Shown in pieces: positions 45,920 through 52,382 of a DNA stretch of 64,000 nucleotides. The notes below the pieces were generated by a model that worked only from the letters and a program-made list of their open reading frames with translations, was not told the DNA's origin and made no database searches. The stretch is from CAKZNE01 sp040222435 (GTDB lineage: Bacteria > Bacteroidota > Bacteroidia > Flavobacteriales > Schleiferiaceae), in assembly GCA_965212245.1 (NCBI GenBank), contig OZ243107.1:992001-1056000 (forward strand), written 5' to 3'. How positions within the stretch are numbered: the first letter of the stretch is position 1; the number at the start of each line of letters is the position of its first letter. The translations under genes and the position numbers were made by a program.

Positions 45920-45939
45920 TACCCCGAAGAATTTCGGGG
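45920..45939. repeat. Small hairpin within the repeat block
   Basis: ACCCCGAA (45920-45927) and TTCGGGGT (45932-45939) form an 8-bp stem with a 4-base loop, followed by GTATCGAAGGGCGG. It is part of the same repeat block and lies 43 bp before proA. Confidence 0.6.
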
Positions 45940-45982
45940 TGTATCGAAGGGCGGCCCACATACTAACTTATAAAACACAACA

Positions 45983-47182
45983 ATGAAACTCATACAAACC
46001 GACATAAAAAATAAAGTATTGCAGTCCATGATGAATATCCTGGACCGCGAGCGTAAAAATATAATTACGGCCAACCAAAAGGACCTGGACGCTTTTGACA
46101 AATCCGACCGCGCCATGTACGACCGCCTGGTGGTGAATGATGCCAAAGTAGACGGCATGATACAGTCCGTAAGGGAAGTGATGAACCAGGAAGACCCGGT
46201 AGGTAAAGAAAAAGAAAGCCGGACGCTGGACAATGGCCTGGAGATCATTAACAAAACAGCACCTTTTGGTACCATTATGATCATTTATGAATCGCGGCCG
46301 GATGTAACTATTGAAGCGGCAGTACTGGCCTTTAAAGCCAACAATAAGATCTTACTAAAAGGTGGTAAGGAAGCCGTACACAGCAACGATATACTCGTAC
46401 AATGCTGGCATGAAGCCCTGGCGGAAAACGGGCTTGAAAAAGACTGGATACAACTCTTGAAGATGAACCGTACGGAGACACAGGAGTTCCTCCGGAATCC
46501 TACGCAAAAGCTGGACCTCATCGTTCCCCGTGGTGGTGAGCGCCTCATTACCTTTGTGAAGGAACACGCCCAATGTGCCGTACTGGTGAGCGGTCGCGGG
46601 AATAATTTTCTCTACGTGAGTCCTAATGCGGATTGGGAGAAAACCAAAGCGGTGATCCTCAACGCCAAAACGGATAAGATATCCGGTTGCAACGCTCTGG
46701 ACAAAGTATTGATGGATATAAAGCAGCCGGATTATGAACAGCACCTGAAAGACCTCAGCCAAATGCTCAAAGAGCATGAAGTAGAAGTGCTGGTAGATGA
46801 TACCGTGCAAAAAACGCTTTCGGATGAAAAGTCTATCCCGGATGAAGATACCTGGTTCCAGGAATTTTTAGCCATGAAAATCTGTATTGGTGCTGCCAAC
46901 GGACTGGACAACGCCATTGATAAGATCAACCATTACTCGGGGGGGCACTCTGCCACTATTATGACGCAAGACAATAGCGAAGCTGCCGAGTTTATGGAAC
47001 AGGTAGACAGTGCTGCGGTATACCGCAACGCCTCCACCCGCTTTACCGATGGCGGACAAATGGGCGTGGGTGCCGAGCTGGCCATCAGTACGGATAAGCT
47101 ACACCACCGCGGGCCACTAGGTCTCAAGCAATTGGTGACCAATAAATATTACGTCTACGGTGACGGGCAGATCAGGAAATAA
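45983..47182 (+). CDS. proA: Gamma-glutamyl phosphate reductase
   Basis: ProA reduces glutamyl-5-phosphate to the semialdehyde. The 399-residue enzyme has the aldehyde-dehydrogenase fold: PFGTIMIIYESRPDVTIEAA near 93-112, LLKGGKEAVHSND, LDLIVPRGGERLITFV, the catalytic Cys in AKTDKISGCNALDKVL near 238, and the C-terminal DGGQMGVGAELAISTDKLHH plus GPLGLKQLVTNKY. It is the third gene of the proline cluster. The repeat block in front of it and a clear terminator behind it mark the end of the operon. Confidence 0.95.
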   Translation: MKLIQTDIKNKVLQSMMNILDRERKNIITANQKDLDAFDKSDRAMYDRLVVNDAKVDGMIQSVREVMNQEDPVGKEKESRTLDNGLEIINKTAPFGTIMIIYESRPDVTIEAAVLAFKANNKILLKGGKEAVHSNDILVQCWHEALAENGLEKDWIQLLKMNRTETQEFLRNPTQKLDLIVPRGGERLITFVKEHAQCAVLVSGRGNNFLYVSPNADWEKTKAVILNAKTDKISGCNALDKVLMDIKQPDYEQHLKDLSQMLKEHEVEVLVDDTVQKTLSDEKSIPDEDTWFQEFLAMKICIGAANGLDNAIDKINHYSGGHSATIMTQDNSEAAEFMEQVDSAAVYRNASTRFTDGGQMGVGAELAISTDKLHHRGPLGLKQLVTNKYYVYGDGQIRK

Positions 47183-47200
47183 GAGCTGATCCATGAAAAC

Positions 47201-47229
47201 AAACCCCGCCTGGTGCGGGGTTTGTTTTT
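47201..47229 (+). terminator. Rho-independent terminator of the proline operon
   Basis: AAACCCCGC (47201-47209) pairs with GCGGGGTTT (47215-47223) around CTGGT, followed by GTTTTTT. It lies 18 bp after the proA stop. Confidence 0.9.
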
Positions 47230-47247
47230 TGTAAACGGCAGGGTCGT

Positions 47248-47345
47248 CCTGTGCTGAGCCTGACGAAGCAGAGTCGAAGAGCGACAATTAGGAATAAAAA
47301 TTATACTATAGAACCGGCCCCCCTTCGACTCTGCTCAGGATGACC
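47248..47345. repeat. Dispersed inverted repeat, copy B
   Basis: This is the same element as at 45807. The arms CAGAGTCGAAG (47269-47279) and CTTCGACTCTG (47323-47333) are exact reverse complements. Compared with copy A the outer G-C pair is replaced by an A-T pair, so pairing is kept. Confidence 0.8.
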
Positions 47346-47490
47346 CTTTGTTTTGGTTACTGGAATGCGTTTGATTTTGACAAACCGATGGATCTTTCAG
47401 CTTATCCCAGTTCTTATCAATCAAGGCTTGCTTCTTTTCACGGGTCCAGCCTTTGATCTTCTTTAGCCTCGTCAGGATAAGAAGCCTTCC
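47335..47490 (-). pseudogene. Remnant of a GIY-YIG-type nuclease gene (C-terminal fragment)
   Basis: On the minus strand a frame ending at the TGA of 47335-47337 encodes ILTRLKKIKGWTREKKQALI and then DKNWDKLKD. Lys-rich IKGWTREKK segments of this kind are typical of the C-terminus of small GIY-YIG domain proteins. The GIY-YIG core is absent, and stops interrupt the frame further upstream (towards 47510). The dispersed repeat overlaps its 3' end. The family assignment rests on one motif. Confidence 0.4.
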
Positions 47491-47717
47491 CTACAGCGTT
47501 TAAGCGGAGGATATAGCGGTGTATAAAATCTTTGGTTTTTTAATGATATCTATAGCTCCACACTATTCAGCAGTATAAAGGCAGTCCTTTGTACACCACC
47601 CTAATTCATATTAGAGCCAGGCTACCTTTGATGGGGGAACTTGGACACCGGAAGCGGAGTGTAGGGGTATGCGCTTAAAAAGCATTGGGTTGAGCTATAG
47701 GTGGCAGCGCAGGGATA
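47491..47717. other. Intergenic remainder, nothing recognised
   Basis: This stretch between the nuclease remnant and the DUF1801 gene has no coding frame of note, no clear promoter and no obvious repeat. With the terminator, repeat and remnant it completes the 535-bp gap after proA. Confidence 0.4.
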
Positions 47718-48056
47718 TTATTCTGCGGTTGCTTTTAACCACCGCGCAATTAACTCACTATCAATATCTTCAACTTCTTTAATTTTAAGGTGCCTCATGT
47801 TTTTTCCGGTGCCTGCCAGCAGACCTTTTGGGTCATCAATTCTGTCAATGTTATAAAAACCAAGGGCCACATGGTGTTTAGCGGATCTTAAGTAGGTGAA
47901 AATCTTAGAACGGCTAAAAACAGGAATGCCCCACTTCAGGTCTTCCGTGGTTTCGGAAATAGTTTTATGGATTAGCTGACGCAGGGTTTCCAGAACCTTG
48001 GTCTGCTCTGCAGGCGCATTGGTGATATAGTCTGTTACCTTTCCATTCAAATTCAT
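47718..48056 (-). CDS. DUF1801 (YdhG-like) protein
   Basis: The 112-residue single-domain protein shows the DUF1801 pattern: EQTKVLETLRQLIHKTISET, LKWGIPVFSRSKIFTYLRSA, HHVALGFYN and a closing amphipathic helix ELIARWLKATAE. The family has no established biochemical role and is often found next to ArsR/SRPBCC genes. It is the last gene of a four-gene minus-strand operon and overlaps the preceding gene by 4 bp. Confidence 0.88.
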   Translation of the reverse strand: MNLNGKVTDYITNAPAEQTKVLETLRQLIHKTISETTEDLKWGIPVFSRSKIFTYLRSAKHHVALGFYNIDRIDDPKGLLAGTGKNMRHLKIKEVEDIDSELIARWLKATAE

Positions 48057-48607
48057 ATATCTTGTTTTTTTGGTTTCAGAATAAGTTTAGCTACCAAAAA
48101 AGCGATAACCAGCCAACTGCTTATCAAATTCACACCTACTCCAATGGCGTACGTAAGCGGCATGCCCCACCAGTTTAACAATTGTCCATAGGTAGCTGCC
48201 CACGCCAGCAGCCCGGTGATACCTACTAACAACATCCGCATTTTGATGGAACGGTCTGCGGTAAGTACAAGCAACAGAACAAGCAGCATGGCCACCACAA
48301 GCTGCGTAATTACTTCGCCAATAAAGTAACTGGTGTAATCCGTTTTAAGGGGTTGGGTTACAATCCATGAAAAAGTATGGTCCGTAGTATACGTGCTGAT
48401 CTTATGGTTAAACGCAGCATCAAATTTATCTGTGGTTAGTGTATGAGGTTCTATGCGCAGGAGATCCGGTACTTCACCGGAATCCGCTTTGGTTTGGGCC
48501 GTTATTTTTTGCGCAGTGGGAACTCCCCAGGGAAATATTTGCGTAAACCCGCTCCAAAGAAACAATAGTATCGCACACACTATGGTGGCCAAAAGGTACT
48601 TTTTCAT
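48053..48607 (-). CDS. Four-helix membrane protein of unknown function
   Basis: The 184-residue protein has a hydrophobic N-terminal helix (about 4-22), a periplasmic-looking loop of about 85 residues (with IFPWGVPTAQKI and TLTTDKFDAAFNH) and three further helices (about 95-175: TQLVVAMLLVLLLVLT, MLLVGITGLLAWAATYG, NLISSWLVIAFLVAKLIL). No family is recognised. It overlaps both neighbours by 4 bp, which indicates tight translational coupling within the ArsR/SRPBCC operon. Confidence 0.75.
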   Translation of the reverse strand: MKKYLLATIVCAILLFLWSGFTQIFPWGVPTAQKITAQTKADSGEVPDLLRIEPHTLTTDKFDAAFNHKISTYTTDHTFSWIVTQPLKTDYTSYFIGEVITQLVVAMLLVLLLVLTADRSIKMRMLLVGITGLLAWAATYGQLLNWWGMPLTYAIGVGVNLISSWLVIAFLVAKLILKPKKQDI

Positions 48608-48924
48608 TTCCCGTTCTTTTTTGAGAGATACGTTTCCAGACCATTGAATTTTGCCTTCCAGAATTTCTCCAGGGTGGAGAGGTACTCTTCCACCTCCTTT
48701 AGTGCTTCCAACTGAGCAATACAGTTTCGTTGCCTGCCGTCTGCATGATCGGGCTCAATTTCAAGCAGCCTGGCATTTTGCAACACTTTTACGTGCTTGG
48801 CTATGGCTGGTCTTGACATATTGAAGTTTTCGGCTATCTGTCCTATGCTGCTGGCTTCATCCGTCAGCATCAGCAATATTTCCCGCCTGGTTGGGTCTGC
48901 AATGGCTTTAAATACGTCCCCCAT
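48604..48924 (-). CDS. ArsR-family winged-helix regulator
   Basis: The start at 48924 (MGDVFKAIADPTRREILLML) is the usual family start and gives 106 residues; the frame extends to 48999 but would overlap far into the SRPBCC gene. Winged-helix motifs are SSIGQIAENFNMSRPAIAKH (recognition helix near 40) and LLEIEPDHADGRQRNC (wing). No metal-binding Cys pair is seen, so it belongs to the metal-independent group that usually pairs with SRPBCC/AHSA1 proteins. Its start overlaps the end of the SRPBCC gene by 17 bp. Two palindromic sites in the operon promoter are its likely operators. Confidence 0.9.
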   Translation of the reverse strand: MGDVFKAIADPTRREILLMLTDEASSIGQIAENFNMSRPAIAKHVKVLQNARLLEIEPDHADGRQRNCIAQLEALKEVEEYLSTLEKFWKAKFNGLETYLSKKNGK

Positions 48925-49339
48925 TTTCTTCAAGGTGTTTTTGTAGTAAGATGGGTAGTATTTTGGTTTTCCACCCGTTGGATAATATTTTTTTAACAAT
49001 AAGCCGGTTCAGTACTCCTTTAAACCCGCTGTGCTCAAAATGGAGTACGGTTTTACGCCCTGCCTCCTCCAGCCTGAAGCTGACTTTGGTTTGTTTTAAC
49101 GGACCGCCACTCCAACTGAAGGATAGCAATTGGTTTTCTATCACTTCTAAAACCTGGCAATCTATAGTGCCGTTAAAGCCCGGGAAGGGCTTTGTTTTAA
49201 ACTGGAATTTATGCCCCACTACGGGTTCAATATTACACGGCATAAGCCATTCACTCATGGAAGCCTTGTTGCTTATGGCTTTCCAGACATCCTCAATGGG
49301 AAAGTGGTACGCTCTCGTAAATTTTATGCTGTCTCTCAT
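48908..49339 (-). CDS. SRPBCC (AHSA1-like) domain protein
   Basis: The 143-residue protein matches START/AHSA1 small-molecule-binding proteins: FTRAYHFPIEDVWKAISNKA, MSEWLMPCNIEPVVGHKFQF, LLSFSWSGGPLKQTKVSFRL, and the C-terminal helix LSNGWKTKILPILLQKHLEE. These proteins have a hydrophobic cavity and no catalytic centre known for this group. It is the first gene of the operon SRPBCC-ArsR-membrane protein-DUF1801, with all joints overlapping. Confidence 0.88.
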   Translation of the reverse strand: MRDSIKFTRAYHFPIEDVWKAISNKASMSEWLMPCNIEPVVGHKFQFKTKPFPGFNGTIDCQVLEVIENQLLSFSWSGGPLKQTKVSFRLEEAGRKTVLHFEHSGFKGVLNRLIVKKILSNGWKTKILPILLQKHLEENGGRI

Positions 49340-49348
49340 ACCGATACA

Positions 49349-49388
49349 AAACCAAATGGTTTCGCAAATATATAAAACCTTTTGGTTT
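49349..49388 (-). promoter_or_regulatory. Promoter with -7 box flanked by two identical palindromic operators
   Basis: AAACC-N4-GGTTT occurs twice, at 49349-49362 (AAACCAAATGGTTT) and 49375-49388 (AAACCTTTTGGTTT), with centres 26 bp apart. On the minus strand TATATTTG (plus 49365-49372) lies between them and matches the Bacteroidota -7 consensus. The proximal operator would cover the transcription start and the distal one the spacer and -33 zone. The first gene starts at 49339. The adjacent ArsR protein is the obvious candidate to bind. Confidence 0.75.
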
Positions 49389-49474
49389 CACAAAAAGCAT
49401 TCTACAGATGTGGAATTCAGAAATCAGAGCGGGCTTAGAACGGGTCAAGGCACACAGGATAGCAATATGTTCTG

Positions 49475-49493
49475 TTGCCGGTATTACCGGCAA
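49475..49493. repeat. 19-bp perfect palindrome over the DinB stop codon
   Basis: TTGCCGGTA and TACCGGCAA are exact reverse complements around one T. The stop codon of the DinB-like gene lies inside (49484-49486). No T-run follows on the minus strand, so it may be a weak terminator, an mRNA-end hairpin or part of a cassette border. Confidence 0.6.
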
Positions 49494-50038
49494 GCCTTTG
49501 CTTTCACGTTCTCCGCCTGGCGTATATGTCGCTCATTGTGATACACTATAAACCTCAAAGTGTCACCAAGTCTGAGTTTAATAATCCGTGTTAAGGATAT
49601 GGCCGTATAGTTTTTGGTAAGATTTACCTTTTTAGCCTGGTAAAGGAGTGATTTTAACTTTTCCAATTGTTTGATGAACTTGTCCAGCGTTATGGCCGAT
49701 AGTTGTGACGTTTCCGGAGTCATCATTTTAGGAGCCTTCATTTTTTTCTGGTTAGTGGCTTTGATGGAGTTCACAAAATAATCACCAATAAGGCTACTTT
49801 TAAATAGAATGCCTTCGTGCAGTGATGGGCTATTCAGTATGCAACGTTCTATTTCCGGCAAATAGAAGTCTCCGTATAAATTGAGGTGCTCCATGCATTC
49901 AAGCACGCTCCAATCGTTATGGTCAGGCTTAAAATTCAAGACTTCACGCGAAACATTTTTCAAGTCCGTTGTAGCCTTCAAAGAGTCTTCCGTTACTTTT
50001 AGTAATTGCTCTATCAGTTCGTTTTGTTCAATTCTCAT
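49484..50038 (-). CDS. DinB-like four-helix protein
   Basis: The chosen start at 50038 (MRIEQNELIEQLLKVTEDSL) gives 184 residues; an ATG six codons upstream (50056) is possible. The DinB_2 fold is shown by WSVLECMEHLNLYGDFYLPE near residue 45 and RFIVYHNERHIRQAENVKAK at the end. The three expected metal ligands are a His in MEHLN and two in YHNERHIRQ. Members include thiol-dependent transferases, though most are uncharacterised. It follows the Crp/Fnr gene by 55 bp on the same strand. Confidence 0.85.
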   Translation of the reverse strand: MRIEQNELIEQLLKVTEDSLKATTDLKNVSREVLNFKPDHNDWSVLECMEHLNLYGDFYLPEIERCILNSPSLHEGILFKSSLIGDYFVNSIKATNQKKMKAPKMMTPETSQLSAITLDKFIKQLEKLKSLLYQAKKVNLTKNYTAISLTRIIKLRLGDTLRFIVYHNERHIRQAENVKAKACR

Positions 50039-50093
50039 GATGAAAGGTTTCATCAAAATTCTAAAGCACCTGGGTCAATTCTCTTGATTGAGA

Positions 50094-50648
50094 TCAATAA
50101 TTTCTGATTCTACTCAGAGTCTCAGGCTTCATTCTGAGATATGACGCGATATACTTAAGTGGTATGTGCTGAAACAAGTGAGGACTCCTTTTTAAGACCC
50201 TGTTGAGTCGTTCAACAGGTGAAGTCAGCAGCAAATCAATTTCCCTGTCAAGTTGCTGCATGAGCAGGGTTTCCAGGAAGACACTGTATTGACTTAAAGA
50301 ATGTCCGTCCCTCAAGACAATTTCAAGAAATGCTTCCTTTGAAATTCGCTTTACCGTAGTTTCTTTCAATGCTTCAATATAAAGTTCGGAAGGCTCCTCT
50401 TTTATAAAGGATGACAAAGAGTTCAAGAACGAGCCATCGTATCCCAGTCTGATGATGTGCTCGTCCAGTTCTGTTAAATAAGATACTTTTACCGCACCCT
50501 TATCAATATAATAAAGGGATTTCTCTATTTCACCTTCCCTGATCAGATATTCACCCTTCTTAAATACTTCCGTTGCCGGGATCGCATTAAAAACATTCGA
50601 TATACTCTTTATGAAAATAGATCCTTCCGTTATGTTGTCATTCTCCAT
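50094..50648 (-). CDS. Crp/Fnr-family transcriptional regulator
   Basis: The 184-residue protein has a cyclic-nucleotide-binding beta barrel at about 15-120 (EVFKKGEYLIREGEIEKSLY, YIDKGAVKVSYL) and a C-terminal helix-turn-helix (SPVERLNRVL, HIPLKYIASYLRMKPETLSR). The barrel lacks the PRSA-type cAMP-binding motif, as in many Bacteroidota paralogues, so the ligand is unknown. No Fe-S cysteines are seen. It may control the DinB-like gene 55 bp downstream. Confidence 0.9.
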   Translation of the reverse strand: MENDNITEGSIFIKSISNVFNAIPATEVFKKGEYLIREGEIEKSLYYIDKGAVKVSYLTELDEHIIRLGYDGSFLNSLSSFIKEEPSELYIEALKETTVKRISKEAFLEIVLRDGHSLSQYSVFLETLLMQQLDREIDLLLTSPVERLNRVLKRSPHLFQHIPLKYIASYLRMKPETLSRIRNY

Positions 50649-50765
50649 AGGCTTTTGCTGGCCGGTAGCGGCCCTGTATGGTAGGTGTGGGATTTTGAAA
50701 CCGAATGTTGTGTCGTTGTAAAATACTCATTATTGAGCAGTCCGCCCGCATTTTCTGTAGCTGAT

Positions 50766-50910
50766 GTTGTGCCTGGTTTTTTATTCTTTAAATCATCGTT
50801 CCGACAAGTCGCTGTTTCAATCCGCTTTGTCCAAATGAGATTTGGGAAGTCAAAACGCTTATATGATTGTTAGATTAGAACGGTTTTCATTTTTTCAAAT
50901 TAGGCACAAC
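50766..50910. repeat. Long-spaced inverted repeat GTTGTGCCT / AGGCACAAC
   Basis: GTTGTGCCT (50766-50774) and AGGCACAAC (50902-50910) are exact reverse complements 127 bp apart, in the 274-bp gap downstream of an exported unknown gene. The right arm is followed by GGCCATATGC, like sequence seen at the ends of neighbouring genes. The gap holds no gene. The pattern resembles a cassette border of integron type, but no integrase is visible. Confidence 0.45.
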
Positions 50911-50922
50911 GGCCATATGCTT

Positions 50923-51522
50923 TCACAGTTTTTTCAATACCTTTTTGGGTAACAGCTTTTCCAAAACTGGTTTCATACTGTCTTTCTTTTCCAGGAATTT
51001 CCACCCCGTATAAGTGGGGTCGTTAATTGCGTACATTTCATTGGTCACGTTGATGTCGATCTTGCTGTTTTCTCTGTCATATACAACATTCTTGTCGCCA
51101 TGTATTTCTTTGAGCATTTCATAAGTGAAGTCTGCCGGATTAAAATCTTCATCTTCTGTACTTTCGGTTTCCTCCCCAGTCGTCACAATCGTCATGGTCA
51201 TTTTAAACGAATACCGGATTCGTGCATATTTTATCCCGTCCAACTCCAAAGGCTCCGAAATGCCTGTTACAGAGGGGTTACCCAGCGCGATGATGGTAGT
51301 GGTATCTGCCTTCATCCTGTCCATTGCTTCCAGCATTCTGTCTTTCGGGAAATGTTCAAAGAGCTTAGGATAAATGTACTCTAGCGTCTGTGCATTGTCC
51401 TTTTGTTGTACCGTCCGGAAATAGTTCTCAAATGTCTTTTTGATTTCGTCTTTGTCCATTTGTCCAAAGGCTGCTACCGGCAGCATACTTGTCAGTAAGA
51501 TAATCACTAATGTTTTTGTCAT
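50923..51522 (-). CDS. Exported protein of unknown function
   Basis: The start at 51522 (MTKTLVIILLTSMLPVAAFG, then Q) gives a clean signal peptide and 199 residues; the frame extends to 51549 through a Lys-rich stretch unlikely to be translated. The mature part has no family recognised by eye. It has an N-terminal helical part (KDEIKKTFENYFRTVQQKDN) that resembles the start of NTF2/SnoaL-like folds, an acidic loop (GEETESTEDEDFNPADF) and a Lys-rich end. It follows the lipoprotein gene by about 110 bp, with repeat-like DNA between. Confidence 0.7.
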   Translation of the reverse strand: MTKTLVIILLTSMLPVAAFGQMDKDEIKKTFENYFRTVQQKDNAQTLEYIYPKLFEHFPKDRMLEAMDRMKADTTTIIALGNPSVTGISEPLELDGIKYARIRYSFKMTMTIVTTGEETESTEDEDFNPADFTYEMLKEIHGDKNVVYDRENSKIDINVTNEMYAINDPTYTGWKFLEKKDSMKPVLEKLLPKKVLKKL

Positions 51523-51604
51523 GTTTCTTTTTTTTTTTGCATTGTGCACTACGGTTTGGCTATGAGCAGTAGCTCCCCACAGAGTGCTATTGCATATAGG
51601 TGTT

Positions 51605-51614
51605 GTTGTGCAAC
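51605..51614. repeat. GTTGTGCAAC element, left of the small lipoprotein gene
   Basis: GTTGTGCAAC here and its exact reverse complement GTTGCACAAC at 52188-52197 flank the lipoprotein gene on both sides. The 113-bp gap around it also contains TGCATATAGGTGTTG and GTGCACTACGG, similar to DNA at the ends of the neighbouring gene. Confidence 0.5.
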
Positions 51615-51634
51615 GTTTTTAGTTATTTTTTTAG

Positions 51635-52147
51635 TCACCATACAATTATCACATCTCTCTGGCCAAGAACGCTTGGCACAACCCAAGTTCCTGTCATAGG
51701 AGCACCGTTCTCATAAGTTACAGGAACTGAATTGTCAAGACAAAGGGAAACCGTGTATTCATCCTGGGCTAAAACCGATGTGGTAGCAAGCTCATCGCGT
51801 TTCTCAGCTGAAAGGTTTTTGCAATTGCTTGTCACAAATTGCTTCATTGCTATCAGTAACTCTGATTGTGAAATTGTCAAACTGGTGTCTGGTGGATAAC
51901 ACGGTTGAGTAATTCCGGCAAAAGTTGAATACAGGCGATTCATCTTATCCGTACTTACTTGTAATGTATTTAGTGCATCGAAAGCAGATTGTTGCTCTGG
52001 TGTAAGCTCCGGTATAGTATCCATATTTGCCCTATAGACGGAAGGCAGCGAATCTGTTGATTGATGCTCTTGGTTTGTACTTTCATCGGTCGATGTACAT
52101 GAGGACAGCAACATAAGTGTCGTCAAAAGCATGATTAGTATCTTCAT
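51635..52147 (-). CDS. Small lipoprotein of unknown function
   Basis: The start at 52147 (MKILIMLLTTLMLLSSC) gives a lipobox with Cys 17 and 170 residues. The frame opens at 52288, but the extra 47 codons lack a signal sequence and cover an inverted repeat. The mature protein has a Ser/Thr-rich linker, a helical middle (ELTPEQQSAFDALNTLQVST) and a C-terminal part with two or three Cys. No family is recognised. The gene is flanked by inverted copies of GTTGTGCAAC. Confidence 0.65.
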   Translation of the reverse strand: MKILIMLLTTLMLLSSCTSTDESTNQEHQSTDSLPSVYRANMDTIPELTPEQQSAFDALNTLQVSTDKMNRLYSTFAGITQPCYPPDTSLTISQSELLIAMKQFVTSNCKNLSAEKRDELATTSVLAQDEYTVSLCLDNSVPVTYENGAPMTGTWVVPSVLGQRDVIIVW

Positions 52148-52187
52148 GTTAAGTTTTATTGTGTCGGTATTGTCGTCACTTTTAAAT

Positions 52188-52197
52188 GTTGCACAAC
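52188..52197. repeat. GTTGCACAAC element, right of the small lipoprotein gene
   Basis: This is the exact reverse complement of the element at 51605, 40 bp upstream of the lipoprotein start. The DNA beyond it (GTACGAATATAGTACAATGC) contains a further GTAC dyad. Confidence 0.5.
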
Positions 52198-52323
52198 GTA
52201 CGAATATAGTACAATGCACTTTACCTCCTCTTATCTTCCGGAAACGTATCCCTTTTGTTTTTAAGCATTTGAACCTTGGTCGGTTCATTTTTTTACTACC
52301 TCCGTTGCAAGAGCTTACTCCAT

Positions 52324-52360
52324 AAAAAATCCCCGCCTTACCATCCGGTAAAGCAGGGAT
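52324..52360 (-). terminator. Rho-independent terminator of the polysaccharide utilisation locus
   Basis: On the minus strand ATCCCTGCTTTACC pairs with GGTAAGGCGGGGAT over 14 pairs (two of them G-T) around GGAT, followed by TTTTT. It lies 23 bp after the bglX stop and closes the operon. Confidence 0.9.
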
Positions 52361-52382
52361 CCGTATTATATAAAGCGGAGGC

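Noticed and set aside
52148..52288. Upstream extension of the small lipoprotein gene
   Set aside because: The added 47 codons have no signal sequence and contain the GTTGCACAAC element. The ATG at 52147 gives a proper lipobox.
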